Source: Pseudoalteromonas nigrifaciens
GTDB taxonomy: Bacteria; Pseudomonadota; Gammaproteobacteria; Enterobacterales; Alteromonadaceae
Reading direction: 5' to 3'
DNA length: 64,000 bases
NCBI RefSeq assembly: GCF_002221505.1
Contig: NZ_CP011036.1
Location: forward strand, 2,914,001 to 2,978,000
Under the pieces are notes generated by a model. The model did no database searches and was not told the DNA's origin. It saw only the letters and a list, made by a program, of their open reading frames with translations. Shown here piece after piece: positions 9,065-19,494 of the stretch (position 1 is its first letter; the number at the start of each line of letters is the position of its first letter). A program made the position numbers and the translations under genes.

Positions 9065-10297
9065 CTAAAACTCGCCTTGGAACCACTTAGTAATGCGGCT
9101 CCATAAATTATTATTCCCTTCTGCTTTCAACTTTTGTGCATTCATTGATTGCATGGTACGCCCGTATTGTAACAAACCAACAGCGGTTGCGTACGAAGGA
9201 TCGTCCACATAGTCTGTCAAACCAACTATCCCAATTGGTTTGCCTATTCTTACCGGCATTTGGAAAATATCTTCTGCTACTTCCATTGCGCCGGCCATTT
9301 TAGCAGTTCCGCCTGTGATAACGAGACCTGCTGCAATTTGGTCTTCTAACCCTGAGCGACGAATTTCTTCCATCGCTAATTCAAATAATTCTCTAAATCT
9401 TGGCTCTACCACTTCCGATAATGTATGACGTGACATTAATCTAGCTGGGCGTCCGCCTACACTCGGTACTTCTATGGTGTCTTCATTACTGGCCATTTGG
9501 CTACTAGCACAGGCGTATTGTACTTTGAGTGCCTCTGCATGTGATATAGGTGTGCGAAATATTTTTGCTATATCGCCAGTTACTTGGTTACCCGCCACCG
9601 GAATAACCGCTGAGTGACGCAGTGCACCATTAATGTATATAGTGATATCCATAGTGCCACCACCAATATCAAGTACTGCTACTCCCAGCTCTTTTTCATC
9701 ATCGGTCAGTACCGAGTAACATGAGGCAAGTGCAGTAAAAATAAGCTGGTCAACTTCAAGCCCACAACGCTGTACACATTTTTCGATATTTTTTGCCATA
9801 TCGTTTGAGCACGTAATAATGTGAGCACGTGCTTCCATACGTACGCCGCTCATACCGAGTGGATTTTTAATCCCCTCTTGCATGTCGATACTGTATTCTT
9901 GTGGTAACGCATGTAGCATTTTACGCTCTGCTGAAATAGGCACTGAGCGGGCAATATGAATCACATTTTCAATGTCTTCATCGGTTACTTCGGTGTTGTT
10001 AATTGCTACTACACCGCTTTCGTTTTGGCATTGTATATGCTTGCCAGAGATACCAAGGTACACTGAGCTAATACGACAATCAGCCATCAATTCGGCTTCG
10101 TCTATGGCTCGGCGAATAGACTCAGATACTAAGTTTAAATCGTTTACGCCGCCTTTATCCATACCTCGGGATATCTGCGTGCCTACACCAACAATACTGA
10201 GTTTGTTGTCTGCGGTGATTTCACCTACCGTTGCAATCACTTTTGAGGTGCCAACGTCTAATCCAATCACTAGGTTTCTTTCTGCTGACTTAGTCAT
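9065..10297 (-). CDS. ftsA: cell division protein FtsA
   Basis: Actin-like ATPase that anchors FtsZ to the membrane and recruits later division proteins. The phosphate-1 motif is VIGLDVGTSKVIA near the N-terminus, phosphate-2 is VAVLDIGGGTMDI and the adenosine motif is GLVITGGTAKM. The C-terminus ends in an amphipathic helix (LWSRITKWFQGEF), the membrane-targeting sequence. Length 410 aa, as in E. coli (420). Its ATG overlaps the ftsQ stop by four bases (ATGA), so translation is coupled. It occupies the conserved ftsQ-ftsA-ftsZ position. Confidence 0.98.
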   Translation of the reverse strand: MTKSAERNLVIGLDVGTSKVIATVGEITADNKLSIVGVGTQISRGMDKGGVNDLNLVSESIRRAIDEAELMADCRISSVYLGISGKHIQCQNESGVVAINNTEVTDEDIENVIHIARSVPISAERKMLHALPQEYSIDMQEGIKNPLGMSGVRMEARAHIITCSNDMAKNIEKCVQRCGLEVDQLIFTALASCYSVLTDDEKELGVAVLDIGGGTMDITIYINGALRHSAVIPVAGNQVTGDIAKIFRTPISHAEALKVQYACASSQMASNEDTIEVPSVGGRPARLMSRHTLSEVVEPRFRELFELAMEEIRRSGLEDQIAAGLVITGGTAKMAGAMEVAEDIFQMPVRIGKPIGIVGLTDYVDDPSYATAVGLLQYGRTMQSMNAQKLKAEGNNNLWSRITKWFQGEF

Positions 10298-11073
10298 GCC
10301 TTACTCTTATTTTGTAATTGTTCTTCTTGCAATGGCTTAAAGCTGACTGCAAGGCCAGTATCGTAGCGTAAATCGATTGCATCTATTTGAGCATCTGCAC
10401 GCTTTTCCATGCGTGGATAAACGTCTATAAAACGCTGTACACGCTTAGCTTTATCTTTGCGCCCTAAATTTAAGCGCACTCCATTATCTAGCCACAACTG
10501 CCATGAGAAACGCTCCGATAACGCTAAACTTTTTAACGTTAATGCGTTTACTTTTAGCATTTCGTCAAATTGCTGAAACGCAATCCATGCTTCTTGCTCA
10601 CTGCCCTCTGGGCCATATAGTTGAGGTAAGTTTTTACTTAACTTATTACTTTTAGCTTCAAATGCATCGCCGTTTTGATTAAGTAACAAGTCACTATTCC
10701 AATGCGCAACAGCGCGGTGCTCAACTACATAAACTTGCAGTGTGTCGGGCCATTGTTTACGCACCGATACACTTGCCACCCAAGGTAAATCTTGTACCAA
10801 TTGCTGTACATGCTTTACATTAAGGTCAAAAAAGCTAGTTAAATCTGCTTTTTTAATCGCCCTAATAATAGCGATTTCGTCGGTATATTTAGGATTACCC
10901 TGCACCATTAAGTGTTTAATTTGGGCATCTTTATTTTCTACCAACCAATCCGATACACCTGTAGTAATTTGCACTAAGCCGATTACGACAGCTAGAAAAA
11001 AACTCACCCCAAAAATTAGCGACCAGTTAAGTTGCTGTTTGATTTGTAGCGTTTTTTCTAAAAGGGGATGCAT
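10294..11073 (-). CDS. ftsQ: cell division protein FtsQ
   Basis: Bitopic divisome protein that links the early and late division complexes with FtsL and FtsB. There is a short cytoplasmic part, one membrane segment (LIFGVSFFLAVVIGLVQI), a POTRA domain starting at QIKHLMVQGNPKYTD, and a beta domain. I start it at the ATG at 11073, one base after the ddl stop, giving 259 aa. A longer frame from a TTG at 11103 would overlap ddl by 29 bp and is less likely, although neither start has a strong ribosome site. The stop overlaps the ftsA start. Confidence 0.93.
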   Translation of the reverse strand: MHPLLEKTLQIKQQLNWSLIFGVSFFLAVVIGLVQITTGVSDWLVENKDAQIKHLMVQGNPKYTDEIAIIRAIKKADLTSFFDLNVKHVQQLVQDLPWVASVSVRKQWPDTLQVYVVEHRAVAHWNSDLLLNQNGDAFEAKSNKLSKNLPQLYGPEGSEQEAWIAFQQFDEMLKVNALTLKSLALSERFSWQLWLDNGVRLNLGRKDKAKRVQRFIDVYPRMEKRADAQIDAIDLRYDTGLAVSFKPLQEEQLQNKSKA

Positions 11074-11074
11074 A

Positions 11075-11995
11075 TTAAAGTGTTTGCTCCAAAATGCGAA
11101 CAACTAATTGCTCAAAACTTGCACCATGTGCTTTTGCCGCCATAGGTACAAGCGACTTTTCGGTCATACCGGGTACTGTATTTACTTCTAATAAGTAAAA
11201 ATCACCTTGCTGATCTTGCATTGCATCTACGCGTCCCCAGCCGCTAGCACCTACTAAATCAAATGCATCGAGTGCCATTGCTTGTAAGTGCTCGGTATCT
11301 GCAGGCGATAAATCTGCCGGGCAATGATACTGCGTGGTGGTTGCTTGATATTTAGCTTGGTAATCATAAAAACCATTGGGGGTTGTCATTTCGATTACTG
11401 GCAACACTTCATCGCCTAATACCGTTATGGTAAATTCGCGGCCACTGATCCACTGTTCAACTAGCACTTGGCTATCAAACTTAAACGCATTACTCAGTGC
11501 ATCTTCAAGCTCTTGTGGCGTGCTTGCTTGTGCCATACCAATACTTGAGCCTTCGTGTGACGGCTTTACCATCACTTTTTTAAATTGCTGCATTATTGCC
11601 GCTGCATCAAAGCCTTTTTTGGCATCAACCACGGTATAAGGAGCGGTACTTAACCCTGCCGATTTAAATAAATGCTTACAACGCACTTTATCCATAGCCA
11701 GCGCTGAGCCTAGTACGTTACTGCCAGTATACGGCAGGTTCATAAATTCAAGCGCACCTTGCACTGTACCGTCTTCGCCACCACGACCATGCAGTGCAAT
11801 GAACACTCTATCAATTGCTAACTCATTTAGCTCCCATAACGGGCGCTCTTTTGGGTCAAAGGCAATGGCGTTTATGCCATGATTTTGCAATGCATTTAAT
11901 ACCGCTTGTCCTGATCTTAATGACACTTCACGCTCTGCTGAGTTACCCCCTAACAGCACCGCTACTTTACCAAACTGCGTATTTAACTGTGTCAT
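11075..11995 (-). CDS. ddl: D-alanine--D-alanine ligase
   Basis: ATP-grasp enzyme that joins two D-alanines for the peptidoglycan stem peptide in the cytoplasm. Visible are the N-terminal block [19 protein letters not shown], the flexible serine loop HEGSSIGM and the ATP-grasp end [17 protein letters not shown]. Length 306 aa, the DdlB type. The ATG overlaps the murC stop (ATGA), with AAGGTG upstream. It sits in the standard murC-ddl-ftsQ order. Confidence 0.97.
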   Translation of the reverse strand: MTQLNTQFGKVAVLLGGNSAEREVSLRSGQAVLNALQNHGINAIAFDPKERPLWELNELAIDRVFIALHGRGGEDGTVQGALEFMNLPYTGSNVLGSALAMDKVRCKHLFKSAGLSTAPYTVVDAKKGFDAAAIMQQFKKVMVKPSHEGSSIGMAQASTPQELEDALSNAFKFDSQVLVEQWISGREFTITVLGDEVLPVIEMTTPNGFYDYQAKYQATTTQYHCPADLSPADTEHLQAMALDAFDLVGASGWGRVDAMQDQQGDFYLLEVNTVPGMTEKSLVPMAAKAHGASFEQLVVRILEQTL

Positions 11996-13443
11996 ACTTC
12001 ACCTTGTTTAAGTTTTTCTATCGACATACCCGTAGCGGCTAAGGTTTTTACTAATTGCCCTATGTTGCCAGCCCCTTGGGTTAATACTAAATCGTTATTT
12101 TGTAAGCAATCGGCTAATACGCTTGCCAGCTCTGCGCTATTAGCTACGTGGCGGGGCTCTTTACCGCGCTGGCGTAAACTACGGCATAAGCTTTTACTAT
12201 CTGCGCCTACAATTGGCTCTTCGCCAGCACTGTATACATCGAGTAATAACAACTGATCAACCTCGGCTAATACCTTTACAAAATCTTCGTACAAGTCGCG
12301 AGTACGAGTAAAGCGATGAGGTTGATACACCATAACTAAACGCTTATCTGGCCAGCCTTCACGAGCAGCGGTAATAGTGGCGGCCACTTCTGACGGATGA
12401 TGCCCATAATCGTCAACTAACATTACGCTACCACGTTCGTTTTCAAATTCACCGTAGTGCTGAAAACGTCGGCCAATACCTTCAAATTTTTGCAATGCTT
12501 CTAAAATAGCGAAATTAGCAATATTTTGATCTTTTGCTACCGCTATAGCTGCAGTGGCATTAAGTGCATTATGCTTGCCTGGCATATTTAGCGTTGCGGT
12601 TAAGCTCTCGCCTTGTTTATTGGTTACCGTAAACTTGCACGTGTTTGCCGACTGGCTAAAGTCGCTCATGCGATAATCCGCATCGCTCGACTCACCATAA
12701 GTAATCACTGGGCGACCAAAACGCGGTATAAGCTCGCTCGCGACTTCAGAGTCAATACACACTACAGCTAAGCCATAAAACGGCAGGTTATGAATAAAGT
12801 CCACATAAGTGTCTTTCATTTTTTCTAGGCTGCCGCCATAGGTTTCCATGTGATCTTCTTCAATATTAGTGATCACCGATACCATTGGCTGTAAGTGTAA
12901 AAATGAGGCATCGCTTTCATCCGCTTCGGCGATTAAAAAGTCGCTTTTACCTACTTTTGCATTGCTGCCGGCACTATTTAACAAGCCACCAATTATAAAT
13001 GTTGGATCAAGGCCAGCTTGTGCATAAATACTGGCAATTAAACTGGTTGTTGTAGTTTTACCGTGTGTACCCGCAATAGCTATACCGTGGCGAAAGCGCA
13101 TTAGCTCAGCGAGCATTTCGGCGCGGCGTACCACAGGTACTCTTGCGGCCTTTGCGGCTATAATTTCTGGATTTGTTTCATCAATAGCACTGGAAACAAC
13201 CACTACATTGGCATCTTTTACGTTATTTTCGTGATGCCCAATAAACACCTCTGCACCGGCTTTAATTAACCTGTCTGTCATAGCGCTGTGCGCAATGTCT
13301 GAACCGGTAATCCTATAACCTTCAAACGCGAGTACTTCGGCAATGCCGCCCATGCCTGCGCCGCCAATACCAACAAAGTGGATGGTTTCAATGCGACGCA
13401 TTGCTGGTCGTGTATATTGCTCTCTTATTGACGTTTGTTTCAC
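11992..13443 (-). CDS. murC: UDP-N-acetylmuramate--L-alanine ligase MurC
   Basis: Adds L-alanine to UDP-MurNAc, the first amino acid of the peptidoglycan stem. The N-terminal UDP-binding glycine loop [16 protein letters not shown] and the ATP loop AGTHGKTTT are clear, as are the Mur-ligase blocks [12 protein letters not shown] and [10 protein letters not shown]. It starts at GTG directly after the murG stop, with AAGAG upstream; this gives the 14-residue lead before MRRI that E. coli MurC also has. Length 483 aa. Its stop overlaps ddl. Confidence 0.97.
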   Translation of the reverse strand: MKQTSIREQYTRPAMRRIETIHFVGIGGAGMGGIAEVLAFEGYRITGSDIAHSAMTDRLIKAGAEVFIGHHENNVKDANVVVVSSAIDETNPEIIAAKAARVPVVRRAEMLAELMRFRHGIAIAGTHGKTTTTSLIASIYAQAGLDPTFIIGGLLNSAGSNAKVGKSDFLIAEADESDASFLHLQPMVSVITNIEEDHMETYGGSLEKMKDTYVDFIHNLPFYGLAVVCIDSEVASELIPRFGRPVITYGESSDADYRMSDFSQSANTCKFTVTNKQGESLTATLNMPGKHNALNATAAIAVAKDQNIANFAILEALQKFEGIGRRFQHYGEFENERGSVMLVDDYGHHPSEVAATITAAREGWPDKRLVMVYQPHRFTRTRDLYEDFVKVLAEVDQLLLLDVYSAGEEPIVGADSKSLCRSLRQRGKEPRHVANSAELASVLADCLQNNDLVLTQGAGNIGQLVKTLAATGMSIEKLKQGEV

Positions 13444-14520
13444 TTATGCTCTCTTATTGGTTACTTGCTCACAGTGCATAGCTACGCTTGCTGTGGCATC
13501 TAAAATGGCTTGCTGTTTTGCATTTGCCGCCATTTCTTTAATTAATGAAGGTTTAGCTAAATATGGGCTTAAAAGCGCAACAATTGATTGTTGATTAAAC
13601 TGCCCTTGTGGCATTAGTAATGCACCATTTGCCACAACTAAATACTGTGCGTTAGCTGTTTGATGGTCGTCCACCGCATGCGGAAAAGGTACAAACACTG
13701 CCATTTTACCAGCAGCGGCAATTTCACTCACAGTGAGCGCGCCCGAGCGGCAAATAACAATATCAGCCCAGCCGTAAGCTGTGTCTATATCATCTATAAA
13801 TTCAGCTACTTTTGTATTTTCAGTGCTAAATTTATGCGACTTATAAGCAGCTTCAACACTGCCTAAGTGCCCTTTACCCGTTTGGTGCCAAACACTTATA
13901 GCATTGGTATTACCCAGCTCTGCAAACGCAGCAGGCAAAGTTGTATTAAGTACTTGCGCCCCTAATGAGCCGCCTACCACTAAAATATTAATTGGGCTTG
14001 ATACTTCTCGCACTGCAATATTTGCCACGCTTTCTCGCACTGGATTACCAACTAACTCGGCTTGCCCTGTAGCAAATGCACTTGGAAAAGCCGCCAATAC
14101 CCGATTAGCAAACTTAGCAAGCCACTTATTGCTCATACCGGCAATGGCGTTTTGCTCATGGATCACCAGCGGAATACCTAAACTTTTAGCTGCAATACCT
14201 GTTGGGCCAGTTACATAACCGCCCATAGCGAGTACCACATCGGGCTTTTCGCTTTTCAATACCTTACGCGCTTGTAATATTGCATTAAGCACCATGAATG
14301 GGGCTTTAATAAGACGCTTTATTCCGTTACCACGTACGCCTTTTACATTAATAAAATTGATATCAATATTATGCTTAGGAACAACCGTTGCTTCCATTCT
14401 ATCGGGAGTGCCTATCCAACTTACTTGCCAGCCTTGCTGCTTTAAGTAGTCGGCCACAGCAATACCCGGAAATATATGTCCGCCAGTACCACCGGCAACT
14501 ACAACACACTTTTTACTCAT
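13444..14520 (-). CDS. murG: lipid II synthase MurG (GlcNAc transferase)
   Basis: GT-B glycosyltransferase that transfers GlcNAc from UDP-GlcNAc to lipid I at the inner face of the membrane. The N-terminal GGTGGHIFPG loop, the block MGGYVTGP with HEQNAIAG, and the C-terminal donor-site block CRSGALTVSE with PFPHAVDDHQTANA are family hallmarks. Length 358 aa. The ATG overlaps the ftsW stop by four bases, and its stop is directly followed by the murC GTG. Coupled translation with both neighbours is likely. Confidence 0.97.
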   Translation of the reverse strand: MSKKCVVVAGGTGGHIFPGIAVADYLKQQGWQVSWIGTPDRMEATVVPKHNIDINFINVKGVRGNGIKRLIKAPFMVLNAILQARKVLKSEKPDVVLAMGGYVTGPTGIAAKSLGIPLVIHEQNAIAGMSNKWLAKFANRVLAAFPSAFATGQAELVGNPVRESVANIAVREVSSPINILVVGGSLGAQVLNTTLPAAFAELGNTNAISVWHQTGKGHLGSVEAAYKSHKFSTENTKVAEFIDDIDTAYGWADIVICRSGALTVSEIAAAGKMAVFVPFPHAVDDHQTANAQYLVVANGALLMPQGQFNQQSIVALLSPYLAKPSLIKEMAANAKQQAILDATASVAMHCEQVTNKRA

Positions 14521-15692
14521 CGCTTAGCTCCACCTGACGTGGCTTGTTTGGTCGCCATTTTAGTTTCAAAATCAACACGTAATAAAATACCAGCAGCAAT
14601 TGTCATCATGAGTAAACTCGACCCACCGTAAGAAATAAACGGCAGTGTTAACCCTTTAGTAGGTAAAATACCCGCACTTGCGCCTACGTTCACCATGGTT
14701 TGAAAAGCAAACCAAATACCTATTGCCAACGCTAAATAGCCTTCGTATTCTTTACCATTTTTAAGCGCATTTTGGCCAATTAGTAAGGCTCTAAACACTA
14801 AGGTGCCTAATACTATTAATATGCTCGATACACCAACAAAACCAAGCTCTTCGGCTATTACCGCAAAAATAAAATCGGTATGCGCCTCGGGTAAGTATTG
14901 TAGCTTTTGTACGCTGTTACCTAGGCCTTGGCCAAACCAATCACCTTGACTGTAAGCCATTAACGATTGCACTAACTGATACCCTTTGCCAAATGGATCG
15001 TCCCACGGTTCTAAAAAGCCAATAACCCGCGCCATACGGTATGGTTCTAGCACTATTAGCCCGATAACCAAGGCAACACCGGTTAGAATTAATACAAAAA
15101 ACTGCCAAAGTTTGGCACCAGCTAAAAACAATAAACCCACGGTAGTTACAAACATAACGACCACAGTACCTAAGTCAGGCTGCATTAAAATTAATCCTGC
15201 ATAAGCCGCAAATACTAGTATTGGCTTAATAAAACCTTTTATGTTTTCTTGGACTTCGCTACGTTTACGCACCAAATAACCTGATATATAACTAAAAAAG
15301 AATAGCTTAGCCAGCTCAGATGCCTGAATGTTAAACGGCCCTATGGGTATCCAACGAGTTGAACCGTTTACTTCTCGGCCAACAATAAGCACTATAAGTA
15401 ATAAGCCTAAACCCACTAACAACAAGTACGGATTCGCTTTTTTCCACCAGCTCATAGGCACTGAAGTGGTGATCCAAAATAAACAAAACGACAAAGCTAA
15501 AAATATACCGTGCCGAATAGTAAAATGATAAATATTACCAAATAATCTGTCTGCTGTAGGCATAGATGCACTGGTAACCATGACAAAACCCACCCCCATT
15601 AACATCAGCATGCAATACAATAATGGTACATCGTAGAGCTGCGCCGAAGGCTTGGGCGTTAGTGCTTCTTTAATATCGGCAAAGGCCATCAT
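14517..15692 (-). CDS. ftsW: septal peptidoglycan polymerase FtsW
   Basis: SEDS-family glycosyltransferase that polymerises lipid II at the septum together with FtsI. It has about ten membrane segments; family blocks include GREVNGSTRWIPIGPFNIQASE, MQPDLGTVVV, EAHTDFIFAVIAEELG and LPFISYGGSSL. I place the start at the ATG at 15692, which overlaps the murD stop (ATGA) and follows GGCGGAA; an earlier ATG at 15713 would lie inside murD and lacks a ribosome site. This gives 391 aa. The stop overlaps murG. Confidence 0.96.
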   Translation of the reverse strand: MMAFADIKEALTPKPSAQLYDVPLLYCMLMLMGVGFVMVTSASMPTADRLFGNIYHFTIRHGIFLALSFCLFWITTSVPMSWWKKANPYLLLVGLGLLLIVLIVGREVNGSTRWIPIGPFNIQASELAKLFFFSYISGYLVRKRSEVQENIKGFIKPILVFAAYAGLILMQPDLGTVVVMFVTTVGLLFLAGAKLWQFFVLILTGVALVIGLIVLEPYRMARVIGFLEPWDDPFGKGYQLVQSLMAYSQGDWFGQGLGNSVQKLQYLPEAHTDFIFAVIAEELGFVGVSSILIVLGTLVFRALLIGQNALKNGKEYEGYLALAIGIWFAFQTMVNVGASAGILPTKGLTLPFISYGGSSLLMMTIAAGILLRVDFETKMATKQATSGGAKR

Positions 15693-17029
15693 GGCTGTTC
15701 CGCCATAACACATTGTATAAAGTCATCGCCGCGTTGCATGTAGTTATTGTACATATCAATACTGGCACAAGCTGGGGCAAGTAACACAATATTACCGGGC
15801 TCGCTTAATTGCTTAGCCAGTGTTACCGCTTCGCTCATATTATTGGTTAAATGGCTTTTATTGGTTAATGCCATTAAATCTTTGGCATCTTTTCCAAAGC
15901 AAATTAGCGCTTTAACATGCTGCTGTAAGTAAGGTGTAAGGGCGTTTAAATCGGCTCCTTTTGCATCCCCACCAGCAATAACTATTAATTGTTGGCCATT
16001 AGTTGCAAGGCTATCTATTGCAGCAATAGTAGCCCCCACATTAGTGGCTTTAGAGTCATTAAAGTATTTAACACCAGCACGTTCAGCAACAAACTGACAG
16101 CGGTGTGCAAGGCCATTGAATTGGCTAAATGCTGTACTGTATTGTGCTTTACTAATATTAAACGGGCTAAGTAGCGCCATTACCGCAAGAGCATTTAAAT
16201 AATTGTGCTTGCCGACTACCGCCAAGCTAGTTACTGGTAAAAAGGCTTTATTAGCCTGCATAAAATATGTTTGTTGCTGATATTCGCCAAGGCTGTAACC
16301 GCCCTGGTTAGCACCAAAACTTAATTGGGATTTTGCTTTACTATGCGTGGCTTCGTCGTCTGCATTGGTTATCACTAAAGCTGCGTTATTATAAATACTC
16401 AGCTTGGAATCTATATAAGCTTGATAACTGGCGTAACGATCGAGGTGATCCTCTGAAACATTCAGCACGGTGGCGCTAATTGGCTGTAAACTTGTTGTGG
16501 TATCTAGCTGAAAACTAGACAACTCCAATACGTACACATCAACGTCGTTGTTACTTAAATCACTTTGTAGTAAATCAAGCACTGCGGTGCCAATGTTGCC
16601 ACCTAATGCTGCTTTATAACCAGCAGCAAGTAATACCTGCTGCGCCAGTGTGACTACTGTGGATTTACCATTAGATCCCGTAACAGCAACCACAGGTTTA
16701 GTATTAATACGGGCAAACAACTCAACATCACCAATCACTTCAACGCCTGCGTTTATAGCTTTAGCAATTGCTGGAATTGTTAAGCTAAGGCCTGGGCTAA
16801 TAATGATCATATCGCTGGCGCAAAGATCGGCACTGTCCAAATCACCAAAACGGGTAGTTAAGGTTGGCGTATTTTGTTTTAGCCAATCAATTCCCGGTGG
16901 GTTTATTCGGCTATCAACCACGGTTGGTGTTAAACCCTGAGACACTAAAAAACGCACAATGCTCAGACCGGTTACACCGAGTCCGAGCACTGTTATTTGT
17001 TTGTTTTTTATCTCACTTAAGTATCGCAT
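15689..17029 (-). CDS. murD: UDP-N-acetylmuramoyl-L-alanine--D-glutamate ligase MurD
   Basis: Adds D-glutamate to UDP-MurNAc-L-Ala. The UDP loop VLGLGVTGLSIVRFL is at the N-terminus, and the ATP loop VTGSNGKST lies in the central Mur-ligase domain. NVSEDHLDRY and FNDSKATNVGAT are conserved MurD blocks, the latter including the substrate-binding lysine region. Length 446 aa. The ATG directly follows the mraY stop (TAAATG), and the stop overlaps ftsW. Standard dcw position. Confidence 0.97.
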   Translation of the reverse strand: MRYLSEIKNKQITVLGLGVTGLSIVRFLVSQGLTPTVVDSRINPPGIDWLKQNTPTLTTRFGDLDSADLCASDMIIISPGLSLTIPAIAKAINAGVEVIGDVELFARINTKPVVAVTGSNGKSTVVTLAQQVLLAAGYKAALGGNIGTAVLDLLQSDLSNNDVDVYVLELSSFQLDTTTSLQPISATVLNVSEDHLDRYASYQAYIDSKLSIYNNAALVITNADDEATHSKAKSQLSFGANQGGYSLGEYQQQTYFMQANKAFLPVTSLAVVGKHNYLNALAVMALLSPFNISKAQYSTAFSQFNGLAHRCQFVAERAGVKYFNDSKATNVGATIAAIDSLATNGQQLIVIAGGDAKGADLNALTPYLQQHVKALICFGKDAKDLMALTNKSHLTNNMSEAVTLAKQLSEPGNIVLLAPACASIDMYNNYMQRGDDFIQCVMAEQP

Positions 17030-18112
17030 TTATCGAATCTTTAACGTCGCAAGGCCAGCTAACACTAGCACGATTGAAATAATCCAAAAGCGCACAATAA
17101 CCCGCGGCTCTGGCCAACCTTTTAATTCGTAATGATGATGGATAGGCGCCATTCTAAAAATTCGTTGCCCGCGTAATTTATACGAGCCTACTTGTAAAAT
17201 AACCGACAAGGCTTCCATTACAAATACTCCCCCCATAATAATAAGCAGTAACTCTTGGCGAACTAATACGGCAATAATACCCAATGCACCGCCTAATGCT
17301 AATGAGCCTACATCGCCCATAAATACTTGCGCTGGGTAAGTGTTAAACCATAAAAAGCCCAGCCCTGCGCCTACTATTGCGGTACATACCACAACAAGCT
17401 CACTGGCCAGCGGTAAATATGGAATATGTAAGTAATTCGAAAAATTCACATTACCAGTTAAGTAAGCAATAATTGCCAGTGCTGCTGCCACTAAAATAGT
17501 GGGTACTATGGCAAGGCCATCAAGTCCATCGGTAAGGTTTACCGCGTTTGATGTTCCTACTAACGCAAAGTAGGTAATAACAATGTAAAACAAGCCTAGT
17601 TGCGGTAATACATCTTTAAAAAATGGTACAACTAACGAAGTTTCATTGGCTTGAGTGCTGGTAAAAAATAATGCACAAGCAACAACTAAGGCTATAACTG
17701 ATTGCCAAAAATACTTCCACTTAGCAATTAAACCTTTAGGGTCTTTACGAATAACTTTTCGGTAGTCATCCACAAAGCCAACCACTCCTAACGAGCCAAT
17801 AACAAATAACGTTGCCCAAACATATTTATTTGATAAATCGGCCCATAATAAGGTACTGGTAAAAATAGCCGCTAAAATCAGTAAGCCACCCATAGTAGGT
17901 GTTCCCGATTTTGATAAATGCGATTGTGGACCGTCATCGCGCACTGTTTGCCCTATTTGCATACGTTGCAAAGCGCGAATTAACTTAGGCCCTAAATAAA
18001 GCGACATCATTAATGCGGTTAAAATCCCTAAAATCGCACGTAGGGTTAAGTACGAAAAAACATTAAAGCCCGTGTAATATTGGGTTAAATACTCTGCCAG
18101 CCAAACTAACAT
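17030..18112 (-). CDS. mraY: phospho-N-acetylmuramoyl-pentapeptide transferase MraY
   Basis: Integral membrane enzyme that makes lipid I from UDP-MurNAc-pentapeptide and undecaprenyl phosphate. There are about ten membrane helices; the signature blocks are KSGTPTMGG, the catalytic [18 protein letters not shown] and [16 protein letters not shown]. Length 360 aa, identical to E. coli. Its ATG shares a base with the murF stop (TAATG) and its own stop abuts murD. Confidence 0.98.
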   Translation of the reverse strand: MLVWLAEYLTQYYTGFNVFSYLTLRAILGILTALMMSLYLGPKLIRALQRMQIGQTVRDDGPQSHLSKSGTPTMGGLLILAAIFTSTLLWADLSNKYVWATLFVIGSLGVVGFVDDYRKVIRKDPKGLIAKWKYFWQSVIALVVACALFFTSTQANETSLVVPFFKDVLPQLGLFYIVITYFALVGTSNAVNLTDGLDGLAIVPTILVAAALAIIAYLTGNVNFSNYLHIPYLPLASELVVVCTAIVGAGLGFLWFNTYPAQVFMGDVGSLALGGALGIIAVLVRQELLLIIMGGVFVMEALSVILQVGSYKLRGQRIFRMAPIHHHYELKGWPEPRVIVRFWIISIVLVLAGLATLKIR

Positions 18113-19494
18113 TAAAATACTCCATTGATGGCTTGTTGCTGGCCATTAACTAAATCGGTTACTAAAAGCTCCATGCGAGAACTGCGTGATCCTTTCACGA
18201 CTATGGTGGTTTTTTTATCTACTTTTTTAATACTTGTTTGAATTTGTTGCAGCATTTGCTCACGGTTTGAAAAGTGCCTATTTGGCAGGCCATACACATC
18301 ACTGGCATAGCGACTTAATACACCTAAAGTAAACAGCTCATTGATGCCTTGCTCTAATGCATATTCGCCTACTTCTTGATGATATTGACGTGCTTCTTCG
18401 CCAAGTTCACCCATGTCGCCCAGTGCTAAAATACGATGCCCTTGCATGTCACTTAGTAAATCAATGGCGGCTTTAACCGATTTAACATTGGCGTTATAGG
18501 TATCATCAACCACAGTTAATAAGTCAGAAACATTAATTAAATTAACGCGGCCTTTTACATCCCCCATGGTTGCCAGCGCATTGGCAATATCCTCAAGAGT
18601 GACATCAAACTCACTGGTTAGTGCTGCTGCAATAAGTGCATTACTAATATTATGCTTACCTGGTAGCGCAAGCTTAACCGGTATTTGTGCGTTTTTAGTG
18701 CATAGGGTAAAGCTAGCGCGAGCATTTTCATCTAGGCTAATATTTTCAGCCCAAATATCGAGTTTTTCACTGCTCGAAAAACGCGTTACTTTACGGCCAT
18801 CGAGTTTATCTAGCCAATATTGGCTAAACTCACTGTCGCAATTAACAATGGCAACGCCATCATCTTTAAGCCCATCAAAAATTTCGCCTTTGGCTTTAGC
18901 CACACCCATTAAGCTGCCAAAACCTTCTAAGTGAGCGGCGGCTACATTACATACCACGGCAACATCGGGTTTGGTCATAGCGGTGGTATAAGCAATTTCA
19001 CCTAAATGATTTGCACCCAACTCTATAACGGCAAAACGGTGTTGCGGCTCTAAGCGTAACAAGGTTAGCGGTACGCCAATATCGTTATTAAAATTACCTT
19101 TAGTAGCTAGTACATCGCCATGCACAGATAAAATTGCAGCGCACATTTCTTTTACTGTGGTTTTGCCAACGCTGCCAGTAATGGCAATAGTTTTAGGGGC
19201 TACTTGCGCCATTACTGCGCCGCCTATAATTCCCAATGCTAAACGGGTATCGGCAACTATAAACTGTGGAATATCAACATCAACTTTGTGCTGCACAACA
19301 ACGCCAATCGCACCATTTTGTTTTGCTTGGGCAATAAATTTATGACCATCAAAATTTGGCCCTTTTAGTGCTAAAAACACTTCACCACTGCAAATGCTGC
19401 GAGTATCTGTATTTATATTTAGCACTGGTTGATTATCACCTTGATAATCGGTTGCCAGCACGTTAGCTAGCCAATCAAAATCCATCGGGATCAT
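18112..19494 (-). CDS. murF: UDP-MurNAc-tripeptide--D-Ala-D-Ala ligase MurF
   Basis: Adds the D-Ala-D-Ala dipeptide that Ddl makes, finishing the cytoplasmic precursor. The ATP loop is [36 protein letters not shown] and [11 protein letters not shown] are MurF hallmarks. The start is set at the ATG at 19494, which overlaps the murE stop (ATGA) and gives the usual short N-terminus MIPMDF; a TTG further upstream would overlap murE by 61 bp and add 19 serine-, threonine- and lysine-rich residues without family precedent. Length 460 aa. Confidence 0.96.
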   Translation of the reverse strand: MIPMDFDWLANVLATDYQGDNQPVLNINTDTRSICSGEVFLALKGPNFDGHKFIAQAKQNGAIGVVVQHKVDVDIPQFIVADTRLALGIIGGAVMAQVAPKTIAITGSVGKTTVKEMCAAILSVHGDVLATKGNFNNDIGVPLTLLRLEPQHRFAVIELGANHLGEIAYTTAMTKPDVAVVCNVAAAHLEGFGSLMGVAKAKGEIFDGLKDDGVAIVNCDSEFSQYWLDKLDGRKVTRFSSSEKLDIWAENISLDENARASFTLCTKNAQIPVKLALPGKHNISNALIAAALTSEFDVTLEDIANALATMGDVKGRVNLINVSDLLTVVDDTYNANVKSVKAAIDLLSDMQGHRILALGDMGELGEEARQYHQEVGEYALEQGINELFTLGVLSRYASDVYGLPNRHFSNREQMLQQIQTSIKKVDKKTTIVVKGSRSSRMELLVTDLVNGQQQAINGVF